Counted from the first letter of the stretch, positions 19,321-28,376 are shown. The stretch: 64,000 bases of DNA from Qipengyuania sp. S6317L1 (GCF_023015615.1 NZ_JALKAJ010000002.1:496001-560000); one strand, 5' to 3'. The notes: generated by a model from the letters alone, not told the origin. Made by a program: numbers and translations.

Positions 19321-19626
19321 ATGGACGGAGACCTGATCATCATTTTCGGAGTGCTGTTCATCGCGCTTCCCTGGCTGATCCTGCACTACACCACGAAATG
19401 GAAAACAGCCGCGACCATCACTTCGGACGACGAAGTGCTTCTGGAAGAGCTCTACAATCTCGCCAAGCGCCTTGATGAGCGCATGGATACGGTCGAGCGC
19501 CTCGTCGCCCATGACGACCCCAGTTACACCCCGGTCAAGCGCCTTCAGGCCGACCAGGAACAGGACAACCAGCAACTGCGTGAGCTTGAACAGCTTATCG
19601 CCGAGAAGAAAGGAACCAGCGCATGA
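19321..19626 (+). CDS. pspB: Phage shock protein B
   Basis: 101 aa: one N-terminal transmembrane helix (about residues 4-23) followed by a coiled coil. LDERMDTVERLVAHDDPSY corresponds to the RIQALESILDAEHPNW region of enterobacterial PspB. It works with PspC to relieve PspA inhibition of PspF. The tail beyond residue 75 is longer than in E. coli. Its stop overlaps the pspC start by four bases (ATGA). Confidence 0.92.
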   Translation: MDGDLIIIFGVLFIALPWLILHYTTKWKTAATITSDDEVLLEELYNLAKRLDERMDTVERLVAHDDPSYTPVKRLQADQEQDNQQLRELEQLIAEKKGTSA

Positions 19627-20000
19627 ACCGCCGCACGACGCTTTACCGCGACAAGCACAACGCCAAATTGATGGGTGTTGCCGCGGGCATCGCAGATTAC
19701 ACCGGGGTCGAGGCCATTTGGGTGCGCCTTGGCATGGTGGCCCTCACCGTCTTTGCGCTGGGCCCGATTGGCTTCCTTGCCTATTTCATCATGGGCTTTC
19801 TGCTCCAGAAGAAACCGCCACACCTTTATCGTGACAGCGAAGAAGAGGTGTATTGGCAGCGCGTTCGCCAGAGCCCGAAGCGCACCGCCCGCGAAATCCG
19901 CGCGCGCTTCCGCGACATCGACCGCCGGCTTGCAGACGTGGAAACCCACTATGTGAGCAGCAACCAGCGCCTCACCGCCGAAATCGAGCAACTGCGCTAA
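19623..20000 (+). CDS. pspC: Phage shock protein C
   Basis: 125 aa with the PspC domain (LYRDKHNAKLMGVAAGIADY, then two hydrophobic segments near residues 33-60) and a basic, helical C-terminal tail. Envelope-stress sensor that acts with PspB. The last residues, LTAEIEQLR, match the ending motif of the six small proteins that follow, a likely shared interaction element. Confidence 0.93.
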   Translation: MNRRTTLYRDKHNAKLMGVAAGIADYTGVEAIWVRLGMVALTVFALGPIGFLAYFIMGFLLQKKPPHLYRDSEEEVYWQRVRQSPKRTAREIRARFRDIDRRLADVETHYVSSNQRLTAEIEQLR

Positions 20001-20027
20001 AGCGCTCGCAACAGGGGAGTAAGACCA

Positions 20028-20294
20028 ATGCCAGCCGCAGAAGCCGTCGCAATGATCTTCGTTTGTGTTGCATTCTTTGCCGGATGCTGGGGGATCATCG
20101 ATTCAGTGCTCAAGCACCGCCGAAAGATGTTCGAGATGAAACATGAGCACGGTGCGGCAGGCAAAACGCTGACCCACGAAAACACCGAGCTTCGCGAAAC
20201 CGTGAGCCTGATGCAGGACCGTATCGCCGTGCTCGAACAGATCGCCACCGATCCCGCCCGCCGCACGGCGGATGAGATCGAGAAGCTGCGCTAA
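20028..20294 (+). CDS. PspB-like small membrane protein 1 of 6
   Basis: 88 aa. One transmembrane helix (about residues 6-26), basic KHRRKMFEMKHEHG, then a coiled coil with LMQDRIAVLEQIATD and the terminal TADEIEKLR. The DRIxxLExI core aligns by eye with RERIQALESI of E. coli PspB. It ends exactly at the EIEKLR motif, the shortest form in the array. It follows pspC by 27 bp. Confidence 0.75.
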   Translation: MPAAEAVAMIFVCVAFFAGCWGIIDSVLKHRRKMFEMKHEHGAAGKTLTHENTELRETVSLMQDRIAVLEQIATDPARRTADEIEKLR

Positions 20295-20339
20295 CCCGCA
20301 GCCGCCAACCGAACCTCACAAACTTGAAAGCTTGAACCC

Positions 20340-20654
20340 ATGGGCCCCGAACAACTTGTCTTCATGATCCCGATCCTTGGCATCCTGCTTGGATTCTTCG
20401 GTGTCTGGACCAAGCACAAGGAAAAAATCGCCACGATGCAACTCGATGCAACCGCGGATGCGACGGCGGAAAAAGCGGCGCAATACGCATCGCAGATCGC
20501 CAAACTCGAAGACCGTGTCCAGGTGCTCGAACGCATCGTGACGGACGGCGGATATGATGTTGCCACCCAGATCGAGGCGCTTCGCGATACCCGCTCGGTT
20601 GAAGACACTGGCTCAGGCGTTGCGCTCAATGTTTCCTCAAGGGAGAAAGCATAA
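20340..20654 (+). CDS. PspB-like small membrane protein 2 of 6
   Basis: 104 aa. Transmembrane helix about residues 6-24, then KHKEKIATMQ, an Ala/Thr-rich helix and LEDRVQVLERIVTDGGYDV with TQIEALRD. It continues into a tail GVALNVSSREKA, which recurs in relatives 3 and 5. The start of protein 3 overlaps its stop by one base (TAATG). Confidence 0.78.
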   Translation: MGPEQLVFMIPILGILLGFFGVWTKHKEKIATMQLDATADATAEKAAQYASQIAKLEDRVQVLERIVTDGGYDVATQIEALRDTRSVEDTGSGVALNVSSREKA

Positions 20655-21001
20655 TGGATTGGGGAAGCCCTGAATTCGTGATCGGGATCATCGCCGTCAG
20701 CTATGGCGCGTGGATCATCAACAACTGGATCCGCGCGAAGCACGGCTATGAACTCGAAGACGAGTGGGGCGGCAAGTCGACCCCCAAGGCCGACAACGCC
20801 GAAACCAAGCGTCTCAAGGCCGAAAACGCCGAGCTCAACAGCAAGCTGGATCATATGCAGGACCGCATGATCGTGCTTGAAAAGATCGTCACCGACAAAG
20901 GTTATGGCCTTGCCGACGAGATCGAGGCACTTCGCGATGTGCCGAGCAAATCTGATGCCGGCATCCCCCTTAACCTCAATACAAAAGAGAAACAGTCATG
21001 A
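20654..21001 (+). CDS. PspB-like small membrane protein 3 of 6
   Basis: 115 aa. Transmembrane helix about residues 8-25, then the juxtamembrane IRAKHGYELEDEWG also seen in protein 4 and a coiled coil with MQDRMIVLEKIVTDKGYGL. LADEIEALRD and the tail GIPLNLNTKEKQS follow. Its stop overlaps the start of protein 4 by four bases (ATGA), so the products are translationally coupled. Confidence 0.78.
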   Translation: MDWGSPEFVIGIIAVSYGAWIINNWIRAKHGYELEDEWGGKSTPKADNAETKRLKAENAELNSKLDHMQDRMIVLEKIVTDKGYGLADEIEALRDVPSKSDAGIPLNLNTKEKQS

Positions 21002-21357
21002 GCCCTGACGCAGCAGCCGTTATCATTCCCAATCTGCCGTGGATCATCGGCGGCGCTCTGGCGGTTGGCGGAGCAGGCGTGATGGGGTGGATCTACACCA
21101 CGCGCCTTCGCATCAAACATGGCTATCCTCTTGAGGGCGCTTGGGGTCAGGCAATCAAGCCTGTTTCCGACCACGAAGCCAAACAACGCGTGACCTTGCT
21201 GACACAGGAAAACGCCGAGCTTCGCGCAGAGTTGGGCGCGGTGAAAGACCGCCTCTCCAATGTCGAGCGCATCGTCACCGATGGCAGCTATCAATTGTCG
21301 AGCGAGATCGATCAGCTTCGCTCGCTCGAGAACCAGAAGGATGCAGGGAGCGCATAA
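20998..21357 (+). CDS. PspB-like small membrane protein 4 of 6
   Basis: 119 aa. Transmembrane helix about residues 14-33, RLRIKHGYPLEGAWG, then ENAELRAELGAVKDRLSNVERIVTDGSYQL (as separate heptads) and SSEIDQLR. It has the same juxtamembrane block as protein 3, indicating recent duplication of these two. Stop and next start overlap by one base (TAATG). Confidence 0.78.
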   Translation: MSPDAAAVIIPNLPWIIGGALAVGGAGVMGWIYTTRLRIKHGYPLEGAWGQAIKPVSDHEAKQRVTLLTQENAELRAELGAVKDRLSNVERIVTDGSYQLSSEIDQLRSLENQKDAGSA

Positions 21358-21707
21358 TGAGCGGCTGGGTCATCGTTGCCATCATCGGGATCGTGGTTTG
21401 GGGCATCGTCCAGGCCGCCAAGGCAAAGGCCGGGATCATCTCGGATGAAGACGGTAACGAAACCTATATCGGCACATCGGACGGCGCAACGCGCGAAGAG
21501 ACCGAGGCAATGCGCGCCGAGATGAAGCAGCTTCGCGAGCGCCTTCAGGTGCTGGAGCGGATTGCCACGGATAACAATTCCCTCGATTCCCGCGAACGCG
21601 CGCGCATTTCGGCCGAGATTGAAGCTTTGCGGGACACGAAAGACACTCCAAATGACAGTGGAGCTCCCCTCCCCGCCGCGTCAAAGAAAAAGGAGCAGAG
21701 CCAATGA
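21357..21707 (+). CDS. PspB-like small membrane protein 5 of 6
   Basis: 116 aa. Transmembrane helix at the very N-terminus (about residues 4-21), an acidic spacer, then LRERLQVLERIATDNNSL, closest of the six to the enterobacterial PspB RERIQALESI core, followed by ISAEIEALRD. The tail (GAPLPAASKKKEQSQ) is related to those of proteins 2 and 3. A longer frame is open upstream, but the ATG at 21357 fits the gene packing. Overlaps the next start by four bases. Confidence 0.78.
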   Translation: MSGWVIVAIIGIVVWGIVQAAKAKAGIISDEDGNETYIGTSDGATREETEAMRAEMKQLRERLQVLERIATDNNSLDSRERARISAEIEALRDTKDTPNDSGAPLPAASKKKEQSQ

Positions 21708-21961
21708 TTATGGACCCGACACTTGTCATTACCGCTGCTTGTCTGGTTGGAATTTGCGTGGTGGCCTTTGCTCTGCTGCGCGCATGGCAGGGTTGGCTTG
21801 ACTTGAAGCGTCAGGAACTCGAACGCGCGAATTCGCGCAAAGTCTTCGATGCCCCCGAAATCGAAGGCGGCGCGGGCGCAGGAGCGGCGCGGATTGAACT
21901 GGCCGACATGAAAGAGCGGATCAAGAAGCTCGAAGCGATTGCGAGTGGTGTAGAACTCTAG
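21704..21961 (+). CDS. PspB-like small membrane protein 6 of 6
   Basis: 85 aa and the most divergent. Transmembrane helix about residues 7-28, a basic segment WLDLKRQELERANSRK, a Gly/Ala linker, then a short coiled coil MKERIKKLEAIASGVEL. The ERIxxLExIA core is kept, but the TD and the EIEALR ending are lost. Likely last gene of the psp transcript; no clear terminator is seen before sufE, 47 bp away. Confidence 0.7.
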   Translation: MIMDPTLVITAACLVGICVVAFALLRAWQGWLDLKRQELERANSRKVFDAPEIEGGAGAGAARIELADMKERIKKLEAIASGVEL

Positions 21962-22008
21962 GCGGGCCTGAGTTTTAAGCTCTTTGCGAAATCCCGCGCG
22001 CACCCTAC

Positions 22009-22434
22009 ATGCGCACCATGCGATCACTTGATGACATTCTGGAAGAATATGAATTTCTCGAAGGCGATGAGCGGTACGGCCTGCTGATCGAGCTTGGCCG
22101 TGAGTTGGAGCCAATGCCCGATGCGCTTAAAACCGATGCGACGCTGGTGCGCGGATGTTCGGCCTCGGTCTGGGTCTATCCCACCGATACCGACGGCGAA
22201 GGTTCGCTCCACTTCCTCGCCGACAGCAACGCCGCGATTACCAAGGGCATCGTCAGCCTTGTGATTTCGGCGGTGCAGGACAAACCCGCGAGCGAAGTGG
22301 CTGAGATGGACGTAGCAGGCGCCCTCGCCCCGTTTGACCTCAAGAACCAATTGTCCAGCAACCGCACTCAAGGCGTCCCCAACATGATCGCGCTGGTAAA
22401 AGAGCACGCCGCCCGGCTCGCCGAGGCAGGGTAA
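22009..22434 (+). CDS. sufE: SufE-family cysteine desulfurase activator
   Basis: 141 aa. SufE accepts persulfide sulfur from the SufS cysteine desulfurase for iron-sulfur cluster assembly. The acceptor Cys is Cys50 in LVRGCSASVW, the expected motif. The rest (SLDDILEEYEFLEG, then GVPNMIALVKEHA) follows the family. A second Met three codons in (22018) is an alternative start. The DUF454 gene follows within nine bases. Confidence 0.9.
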   Translation: MRTMRSLDDILEEYEFLEGDERYGLLIELGRELEPMPDALKTDATLVRGCSASVWVYPTDTDGEGSLHFLADSNAAITKGIVSLVISAVQDKPASEVAEMDVAGALAPFDLKNQLSSNRTQGVPNMIALVKEHAARLAEAG

Positions 22435-22443
22435 GCGCGCGGG

Positions 22444-22791
22444 ATGCGGCGCGTCTATTTCGCCGCAGGGCTATTCTTCTTTGCGCTTGGCGCGGCTGGC
22501 ATACCCTTGCCGCTACTGCCCACTGTGCCCTTCTGGCTGCTTGCGGTCTTCTTTTTTGCGCGCAGCAACAAGGCATGGGAGGAGCGGCTCCTCAACCATA
22601 AGCAATTTGGTCCGCAAATCCGCGATTGGCGAACACGCGGAGCCATCTCGCGGCAGGCCAAGGTCATGGCAATCGGTTCAATCGCCGCAGGCGTGGTGTT
22701 CACCTGGGCGACGATCGGTTTCCCCTGGGCGTGGATCTCTGTGGGAGCGCTGGCCATTTTCGGCCCCTGGATTGCAACCCGGCCCGAATAA
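22444..22791 (+). CDS. YbaN-family (DUF454) inner membrane protein
   Basis: 115 aa with the DUF454 signature: hydrophobic start, LPLLPTVPFWLLAVFFFARS and LLNHKQFGPQIRDW, then two further hydrophobic helices. Function unknown; homologues often sit near iron-sulfur or heme genes. Probably co-transcribed with sufE. It converges with crtZ. Confidence 0.87.
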   Translation: MRRVYFAAGLFFFALGAAGIPLPLLPTVPFWLLAVFFFARSNKAWEERLLNHKQFGPQIRDWRTRGAISRQAKVMAIGSIAAGVVFTWATIGFPWAWISVGALAIFGPWIATRPE

Positions 22792-22811
22792 GGTGCGGCC
22801 AGCAAGGCCTA

Positions 22812-23345
22812 TTATAGCGTCGTCACCCGGTTTGCGGCATCCTCACGCACGGTTTTGCTGTCGCGCACCACGGCGACCCCCGATTTGGCCTGCTCCTTCA
22901 GCTCGGCTTTAAGCTTGGCCGGATCGCGCGCGATAACAAAGCCGAAGCTCACCCCGCCTTCCTTTCCAATGGTCGCATGGTGCAGCTTGTGCGCCTGTAC
23001 CAGCCGCTTGGCATAGCCCTTTTTCGGGACCCATTTGAAAAAGCGTTGATGAACCAGACCATCGTGCACAATCGCGTAAATTACGCCGTACAGATTGACG
23101 CCCAAAGCCGCCCACCACAGCCACTCCCAATAAAGGGCGCCAAAGATGTACATGGCGGCGTCTATCGTCCCGAAAACGGTCGCATAAAGGTCATTTTTTT
23201 CAAAGGTGTTGTTGTGCGGCTCGTGGTGATCGCGATGCCAGCCCCAGCCAAAGCCGTGCATAATGTATTTATGCGCAAACCAGGCGAAGAACTCCATGAA
23301 CACCAGAGCCCCGAGAGTTATCGAGATTGCCGCTAACCAGCTCAT
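22812..23345 (-). CDS. crtZ: Beta-carotene hydroxylase CrtZ
   Basis: 177 aa membrane di-iron hydroxylase that adds 3- and 3'-hydroxyl groups to beta-ionone rings (zeaxanthin/astaxanthin branch). The histidine motifs HKYIMHG, HRDHHEPH, HDGLVHQR and HKLHH are all present. Its start overlaps the crtW stop by four bases, so the ketolase and hydroxylase are translationally coupled. Confidence 0.93.
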   Translation of the reverse strand: MSWLAAISITLGALVFMEFFAWFAHKYIMHGFGWGWHRDHHEPHNNTFEKNDLYATVFGTIDAAMYIFGALYWEWLWWAALGVNLYGVIYAIVHDGLVHQRFFKWVPKKGYAKRLVQAHKLHHATIGKEGGVSFGFVIARDPAKLKAELKEQAKSGVAVVRDSKTVREDAANRVTTL

Positions 23346-24148
23346 TGTGAGCCCGCCTTTTCCTTTGTGTCCAGTCCAACACCAGCCTTATGCGCCGATG
23401 GCAATGCCCACCACGGGACATCGGGCCGGCGATGATGTTCGAGATGATAACCGAAGTGAAAGCAGGTGGCGAGGCTTAGCAGAGTGCCGAAATTGTCGCT
23501 TCGCGCATTGTTTTCATCGGCGAATGATGCGCCGTTCTTGTGGTGGTGCGGACGATAGGTACCGAAATAAAACAGCTGGAGCGAAGAGAGAAGCGCAGGC
23601 GCTCCGTAAAGCGCGACAATCTGGACCATCGGAATATCAAGCACCAGCCAATAGATGCCGACGACCGTGTGGACGAAAAGGAGCGATTGCCAGCCGAAAT
23701 AGCGTTTGAAGAAGGTCCAGTACCATTTGAAGAAATGCCCGGGGTTCTCTTCGTCAAAATCGGGATCACCCGCGCGCCCGGCAAGCCGGTGATGGGTGTG
23801 GTGCGCCTCGCGCAAAGTCTTCCAGCCAAAGCCTGCATAAAGGAAGAGCAGCACCGCTGCGGTCCGGTCTGCGAGCTTGGGAAAAGCCGGGGCCAATGTG
23901 CCGTGCATCGCATCGTGGCACACGATAAAGACGCCAACCGAAAGCCAGCACTGAACCACTGCCATCGCGAGCGCCACGGGCCAGTTCTGCCAGCTAAGTT
24001 CGAATACAAACATCGCATAGGCATGGATGCCAAGCCAAGTCCCTGCGACCAAAGCCGCGAGCACAATGCCGATCACGCTTTGCTGCTTTTGCGAAGGCAA
24101 AGAGAGGCGCGCTGATTGCATGGGATCAGATACGAAGGGCGAAAGCAT
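23342..24148 (-). CDS. crtW: Beta-carotene ketolase CrtW
   Basis: About 268 aa from ATG 24148; ATG 24121 is an alternative and neither has a strong ribosome-binding site. Membrane fatty-acid-desaturase-like di-iron enzyme that introduces 4-keto groups into beta-carotene or zeaxanthin. His boxes: CHDAMHG, HHTHH, RPHHH and HLEHH. With crtZ it could produce astaxanthin-type ketocarotenoids; no other crt genes are in the window. Confidence 0.9.
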   Translation of the reverse strand: MLSPFVSDPMQSARLSLPSQKQQSVIGIVLAALVAGTWLGIHAYAMFVFELSWQNWPVALAMAVVQCWLSVGVFIVCHDAMHGTLAPAFPKLADRTAAVLLFLYAGFGWKTLREAHHTHHRLAGRAGDPDFDEENPGHFFKWYWTFFKRYFGWQSLLFVHTVVGIYWLVLDIPMVQIVALYGAPALLSSLQLFYFGTYRPHHHKNGASFADENNARSDNFGTLLSLATCFHFGYHLEHHRRPDVPWWALPSAHKAGVGLDTKEKAGSQ

Positions 24149-24193
24149 CGGGCTTCGTATAGGCTGCAAGTTTCCTTCGCGCAAAGGGACGCT

Positions 24194-24607
24194 TTATTCG
24201 GCCGCCTTGTTTTGATCGGCAAAGAAGAATTCGCGCAAATGTTCGCCAATGCGCGCAGGCCGCAGTGTCTTGGCGTCGATGCAGCACCAGGAAGATTGCA
24301 CCTCGGCAAGCACATCCTCGCCCCGGCTGATCACCGTGCGATAAAAAGCGCGCGCGCCATTATAACGCTCGAGCACGGTCTGAGCGATAACCGCATCGTC
24401 GAGAAAGGCAGGCTTTCGGTAAGTAATCTCGTGCTTCAGCGCGACCCAAGCCTTGGCCGCGACTTCTTCTGCGGGCGCAACCTTTTGCCAATGGGCAAGC
24501 ACTGCGTCCTGCACCCAGTTGAGATAGCGCGCATTGTTCACGTGCCCCATGAAGTCGATGTCCTCGGGCAGGACTTTGATCGGAAATTGGAATGGCGTTG
24601 CTGACAT
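24194..24607 (-). CDS. YbgC/4HBT-type acyl-CoA thioesterase
   Basis: 137 aa single hotdog domain. The active-site pattern [15 protein letters not shown] (Asp/His-Asn-Ala-Tyr motif of 4-hydroxybenzoyl-CoA thioesterase relatives) is clear. Likely hydrolyses an acyl-CoA; substrate not predictable. It is divergent from leuC and ends 45 bp before the crtW start. Confidence 0.9.
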   Translation of the reverse strand: MSATPFQFPIKVLPEDIDFMGHVNNARYLNWVQDAVLAHWQKVAPAEEVAAKAWVALKHEITYRKPAFLDDAVIAQTVLERYNGARAFYRTVISRGEDVLAEVQSSWCCIDAKTLRPARIGEHLREFFFADQNKAAE

Positions 24608-24731
24608 AGGTGTCAGTTATCACATGATCGGAAAATTTCTAGCAATAATGCTGCGACAAAAGCGACCAAATCTTGCAAGGCCGGTCAAAGGGCGGCTATC
24701 GGCTGCAATAAAGAGAAAAACGAGCACTCCA

Positions 24732-26174
24732 ATGTCCAAATCCCCCCAAACCAAACCGCGCACCCTCTACCAGAAAATCTGGGACGATCATGTCGTCGAA
24801 ACCCGCGATGACGGGACCGCGATCATTTATATCGACCGGCATCTGGTCCACGAGGTCACCAGCCCGCAGGCATTCGAGGCGCTGCGATTGGCGGGCCGCC
24901 CTGTTCGCCGGCCTGAACTCACTCTTGCCGTGCCCGATCACAATCTGCCAACCACCGCGCGCCGCGATGCGAGTGGCGGCAAAATCCCTATCGAAGACCC
25001 GCAAAGCGCGCAGCAATTGGCCGCGCTTGAGAAGAACGCGCCCGATTTTGGCATCCGCTACATCGGCGATGCAGACGCAGAACAGGGAATTGTTCACGTG
25101 GTGGGGCCTGAACAAGGCTTCTCGCTCCCTGGCACCACTATCGTTTGCGGCGATTCGCACACGGCCAGCCACGGCGGGCTTGGCGCGCTGGCATTCGGCA
25201 TTGGCACGAGCGAGGTCGAGCACGTGCTCGCGACGCAAACCCTGCTGCTCCAACAGTCCAGGTCGATGGAAGTGCGGATCGAGGGCGAAGTGGGCCCCGG
25301 CGTCACAGCCAAGGACGTTATCATGCACGTGATTGGTGTGATTGGCGCGGCGGGCGGCTCCGGCTACGTCATAGAATATCGTGGACCTGTGTTTAAGGCG
25401 ATGAGCGTCGAAGAGCGCCTTACCGTTTGCAATATGAGCATTGAAGGTGGCGCGCGCGCCGGCTTGATTGCGCCTGACGACACCACCTTTAGCTATCTCA
25501 AGGGCCGCCCGATGGCGCCCAAAGGCGAGGCTTGGGATGCAGCGCTTGCCTATTGGAAAACTCTGCACACCGACGAAGGCGCGGCATTCGACAAATCGGT
25601 CGTAATCGAGGCGGCCGACATTGCGCCAAGCGTCACCTGGGGCACCAGCCCGGAGGACGTGCTTCCCATCACCGGCCTTGTGCCCTCACCCGACAGCTTT
25701 GCGGATGCGACCAAGCAAGCAGCCGCTCAAAAGAGCCTGGAGTATATGGGCCTTACCCCCGGTACCCCGCTAACCGAGGTGGAGGTGCAGAACATCTTCA
25801 TCGGCTCGTGCACCAACAGCCGGATCGAAGACCTTCGCGCAGCCGCCGACGTGCTCAAGGGCCACACAAAGGCACACAATGTGCGCTGGGCCATCGTCGT
25901 GCCGGGCTCTGGCCTTGTAAAGCGCCAGGCCGAAGAAGAGGGCCTCGACAAAATCTTCATCGAGGCAGGCTTTGAATGGCGCGAGCCGGGATGTTCGGCA
26001 TGCCTTGGCATGAACCCTGACAAAGTCCCCGCCGGAGAACGCTGCGCTTCGACCAGCAATCGCAACTTCGTTGGCCGTCAGGGTCCCGGAGCACGCACGC
26101 ACCTTGTATCCCCGGCCATGGCTGCAGCAGCAGCGGTCAAGGGCAGGCTCACCGACGTTCGCACACTGGATTGA
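24732..26174 (+). CDS. leuC: 3-isopropylmalate dehydratase large subunit
   Basis: 480 aa from ATG 24732. Aconitase-family enzyme with a [4Fe-4S] cluster that isomerises 2- to 3-isopropylmalate in leucine biosynthesis. Cluster ligands are in [14 protein letters not shown] and the [10 protein letters not shown] segment; [12 protein letters not shown] is also diagnostic. The frame is open 198 bases further upstream, but similarity starts at [10 protein letters not shown]. It is followed by a small gene and leuD. Confidence 0.96.
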   Translation: MSKSPQTKPRTLYQKIWDDHVVETRDDGTAIIYIDRHLVHEVTSPQAFEALRLAGRPVRRPELTLAVPDHNLPTTARRDASGGKIPIEDPQSAQQLAALEKNAPDFGIRYIGDADAEQGIVHVVGPEQGFSLPGTTIVCGDSHTASHGGLGALAFGIGTSEVEHVLATQTLLLQQSRSMEVRIEGEVGPGVTAKDVIMHVIGVIGAAGGSGYVIEYRGPVFKAMSVEERLTVCNMSIEGGARAGLIAPDDTTFSYLKGRPMAPKGEAWDAALAYWKTLHTDEGAAFDKSVVIEAADIAPSVTWGTSPEDVLPITGLVPSPDSFADATKQAAAQKSLEYMGLTPGTPLTEVEVQNIFIGSCTNSRIEDLRAAADVLKGHTKAHNVRWAIVVPGSGLVKRQAEEEGLDKIFIEAGFEWREPGCSACLGMNPDKVPAGERCASTSNRNFVGRQGPGARTHLVSPAMAAAAAVKGRLTDVRTLD

Positions 26175-26222
26175 TTGCCGAGCCCACTTGAAACCCCACT
26201 TCAGCAGGAGCATGAGCATTTC

Positions 26223-26411
26223 ATGACTGACGAAAAATCCACCAACGGCCGCAAAGCTGCTATCGGCGCTGCGGCCACCATCGGCTCCGCTGCCATCGCC
26301 GCCGCACTTCTTTATGCAGGCAAGCGTTTTATGACCAAGGACAAGGACACGAGCCTTGGCAAAGGCCAGGCCGATACGGCGCCCTCGGGCGAACCACCAG
26401 AAACCGACTGA
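26223..26411 (+). CDS. Small membrane-anchored protein between leuC and leuD
   Basis: 62 aa: polar start, an Ala/Gly-rich hydrophobic helix (about residues 12-31), KRFMTKDKD and a short polar tail. No family recognised. Ribosome-binding site AGGAG is about 13 bases upstream, rather far. It lies in the leuC-leuD gap (48 bp after leuC, 17 bp before leuD), so it is transcribed with them if real. Confidence 0.5.
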   Translation: MTDEKSTNGRKAAIGAAATIGSAAIAAALLYAGKRFMTKDKDTSLGKGQADTAPSGEPPETD

Positions 26412-26428
26412 ATTTTCAGGAAACGCAA

Positions 26429-27028
26429 ATGCAGCCCCTCTCCAAGGTCGAAGGCCGCGCCATTCCCTTTGGCGCGAAGAATGTCGATACAGATATCATC
26501 ATCCCGTCCAAATGGCTTAAGACCATCTCGCGCGAGGGGCTTGGCAATGGAGCCTTTGAGAGCATTCGTCAGGACCCGGACAACATCTTTGACGCGCCTG
26601 AAAACAAGGGCGCGCCGATCCTTCTTGCAGGCGACAATTTCGGCTGCGGGTCGAGCCGCGAGCACGCGGCTTGGGCAATCGGCGACCTCGGCATTCGCGC
26701 GGTGATCGCACCTTCCTATTCCGACATTTTCTCCGGCAACGCTGTCAAAAACGGCATCCTGCCAGTGGTTCTTCCGCAAGAGGCAGTCGACCGGTTGATG
26801 GAAGTAGCGCGTGGTGGTGATCCCATTGCAATCGACCTCGAAGCGCAAACCGTCACCACCCGGTTCCAGGACCGCTTCACCTTTGAAATAGACCCGTTTC
26901 GCAAGCACTGCCTTCTGGGCGGGCTCGACGAGGTGTCGCTGACGCTCGAAAGCAAGGAGGCGATTTCGACCTTCGAAGCAGGGCGCACTTCAGACAAAGC
27001 CTGGCTGATGGAAGGCACAGGCGCTTAA
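26429..27028 (+). CDS. leuD: 3-isopropylmalate dehydratase small subunit
   Basis: 199 aa swivel-domain subunit that pairs with Leu[15 protein letters not shown] and [16 protein letters not shown] are the classic substrate-binding loops. Length is normal for the bacterial type I LeuD. leuB is not in the window. Confidence 0.96.
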   Translation: MQPLSKVEGRAIPFGAKNVDTDIIIPSKWLKTISREGLGNGAFESIRQDPDNIFDAPENKGAPILLAGDNFGCGSSREHAAWAIGDLGIRAVIAPSYSDIFSGNAVKNGILPVVLPQEAVDRLMEVARGGDPIAIDLEAQTVTTRFQDRFTFEIDPFRKHCLLGGLDEVSLTLESKEAISTFEAGRTSDKAWLMEGTGA

Positions 27029-27061
27029 ACCAAATTCGAATACGAGAGAGGGATATAAATC

Positions 27062-28060
27062 ATGAAAGCCATCCAGACCCATGAAGTCGGCGGCCCGGAA
27101 ACGCTGAAGCTCGACGAAATCGACGCGCCGACCCCCGGAAAAGGCGAAGTTCTGGTCGATGTGAAGGCCTGCGCGATCAACTATCCCGACACGCTGATGA
27201 TCCGCGACCTTTACCAGTTCAGGCCAGAGCGCCCCTATTCCCCCGGCGGCGAAATCGCGGGCGTGGTCGAGGCCGTTGGCGAAGGCGTCACCAGCTGCAA
27301 GCCCGGCGACCGTGTGATCGGTATGCTCGGCAATGGCGGGCTTCGTGAAAAGGCAATTGTGGCCGATGGTCGCTTCTTCCCCATTCCCGACGGCGTACCG
27401 TTTGAAAAAGCCGCGTCGCTTCTCATGACATACGGCACCACCATCCACGGCTTCAAAGACCGTGGCCATATCAAGGAAGGCGATGTTGTCCTGATCCTTG
27501 GCGCGGCGGGCGGTGTGGGGCTGTCAGCAGTTGAGCTTGCCAAGGCTTACGGCGCGAAGGTCGTCGCGGCCGTTTCTTCCGAAGCCAAGGCCGAAATCGC
27601 GCGCAATGCCGGTGCAGACGATGTGGTGATCTATCCGCGCGAAGAAATGGACAAGGCCGCTTCCAAAGAACTCGCCAATGCGTTCAAATCGGCCTGCGGT
27701 CCCAATGGCGCAAACATCGTCTATGACATTGTCGGCGGCCAATATTCAGAACCTGCGCTTCGCTCGATCGCTTGGGAGGGCAAGTTTCTCGTGGTCGGTT
27801 TCCCGGCTGGCATCCCCAAGCTTCCACTGAACCTCACGCTTCTTAAATCATGCGATGTTTGCGGCGTCTTCTGGGGCGCCTTCACCGCGCGTGAACCGGC
27901 GAAATTTGTCGAGCAAGTCAAAGAGCTTTTCGCGCTTATGAAAGAAGGCAAGATCGACCCGCTGGTGTCCGAAACCTTCCCGCTTGAACGCGCAGGCGAT
28001 GCCATCGCCAAGCTTGAGGCCCGCGAGGCGGTCGGCAAGCTCGTCGTAACGATGGATTGA
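27062..28060 (+). CDS. Quinone oxidoreductase-type medium-chain reductase
   Basis: 332 aa medium-chain dehydrogenase/reductase fold. The NADPH-binding motif ILGAAGGVGLSAVELAKAYGA is at residues about 145-165. Zinc ligands of alcohol dehydrogenases are absent, which places it with NADPH:quinone oxidoreductases and zeta-crystallins. Substrate unknown. It follows leuD by 33 bp with a ribosome-binding site (GAGAGAGGGA), and may share the transcript. A hairpin terminator follows. Confidence 0.88.
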   Translation: MKAIQTHEVGGPETLKLDEIDAPTPGKGEVLVDVKACAINYPDTLMIRDLYQFRPERPYSPGGEIAGVVEAVGEGVTSCKPGDRVIGMLGNGGLREKAIVADGRFFPIPDGVPFEKAASLLMTYGTTIHGFKDRGHIKEGDVVLILGAAGGVGLSAVELAKAYGAKVVAAVSSEAKAEIARNAGADDVVIYPREEMDKAASKELANAFKSACGPNGANIVYDIVGGQYSEPALRSIAWEGKFLVVGFPAGIPKLPLNLTLLKSCDVCGVFWGAFTAREPAKFVEQVKELFALMKEGKIDPLVSETFPLERAGDAIAKLEAREAVGKLVVTMD

Positions 28061-28084
28061 ACCTCTTCGGAGACCGAGGCTTTG

Positions 28085-28108
28085 AGGCTCCCGTGAAAGC
28101 GGGAGCCT
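28085..28108 (+). terminator. Hairpin terminator after the quinone oxidoreductase gene
   Basis: AGGCTCCCG/CGGGAGCCT stem of nine pairs around a six-base loop, 24 bases after the stop codon. The trailing sequence is TGCTGTCC rather than a T-run, so efficiency is uncertain. Confidence 0.6.
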
Positions 28109-28376
28109 TGCTGTCCTACACACAGCAATCCTGCGATAGAGGCGCAATGAAGCAGTGCTGCGCCCCTCCCCCTCGTCGCGTCTAGGCCACGGCTTTTGGC
28201 CCGAGAGATTTTCGACCCTTGAACAGTGTCTCAAGTGTCTCAAACGTCAGGAAAGAGTGCGCGAACATGAACGTGGGCCGCCTTTGACTTAAAAAGCGGC
28301 ATCCAGAATTCTGTGCCTTGCAGCGCGCGCTTGCGCCCTCTATTTCTTCTAAGAACACTATCAAGGGATCGACCCA
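28109..28376. other. Intergenic region upstream of the DUF1476 gene
   Basis: About 270 bases with no supported gene. AAGGG ahead of ATG 28377 is the ribosome-binding site of the next gene. No recognisable promoter consensus, repeat or RNA structure was found. Confidence 0.5.

Noticed and set aside
24696-25568. 290-aa open frame antisense to leuC
   Set aside because: Fully inside leuC, no ribosome-binding site and no domain.
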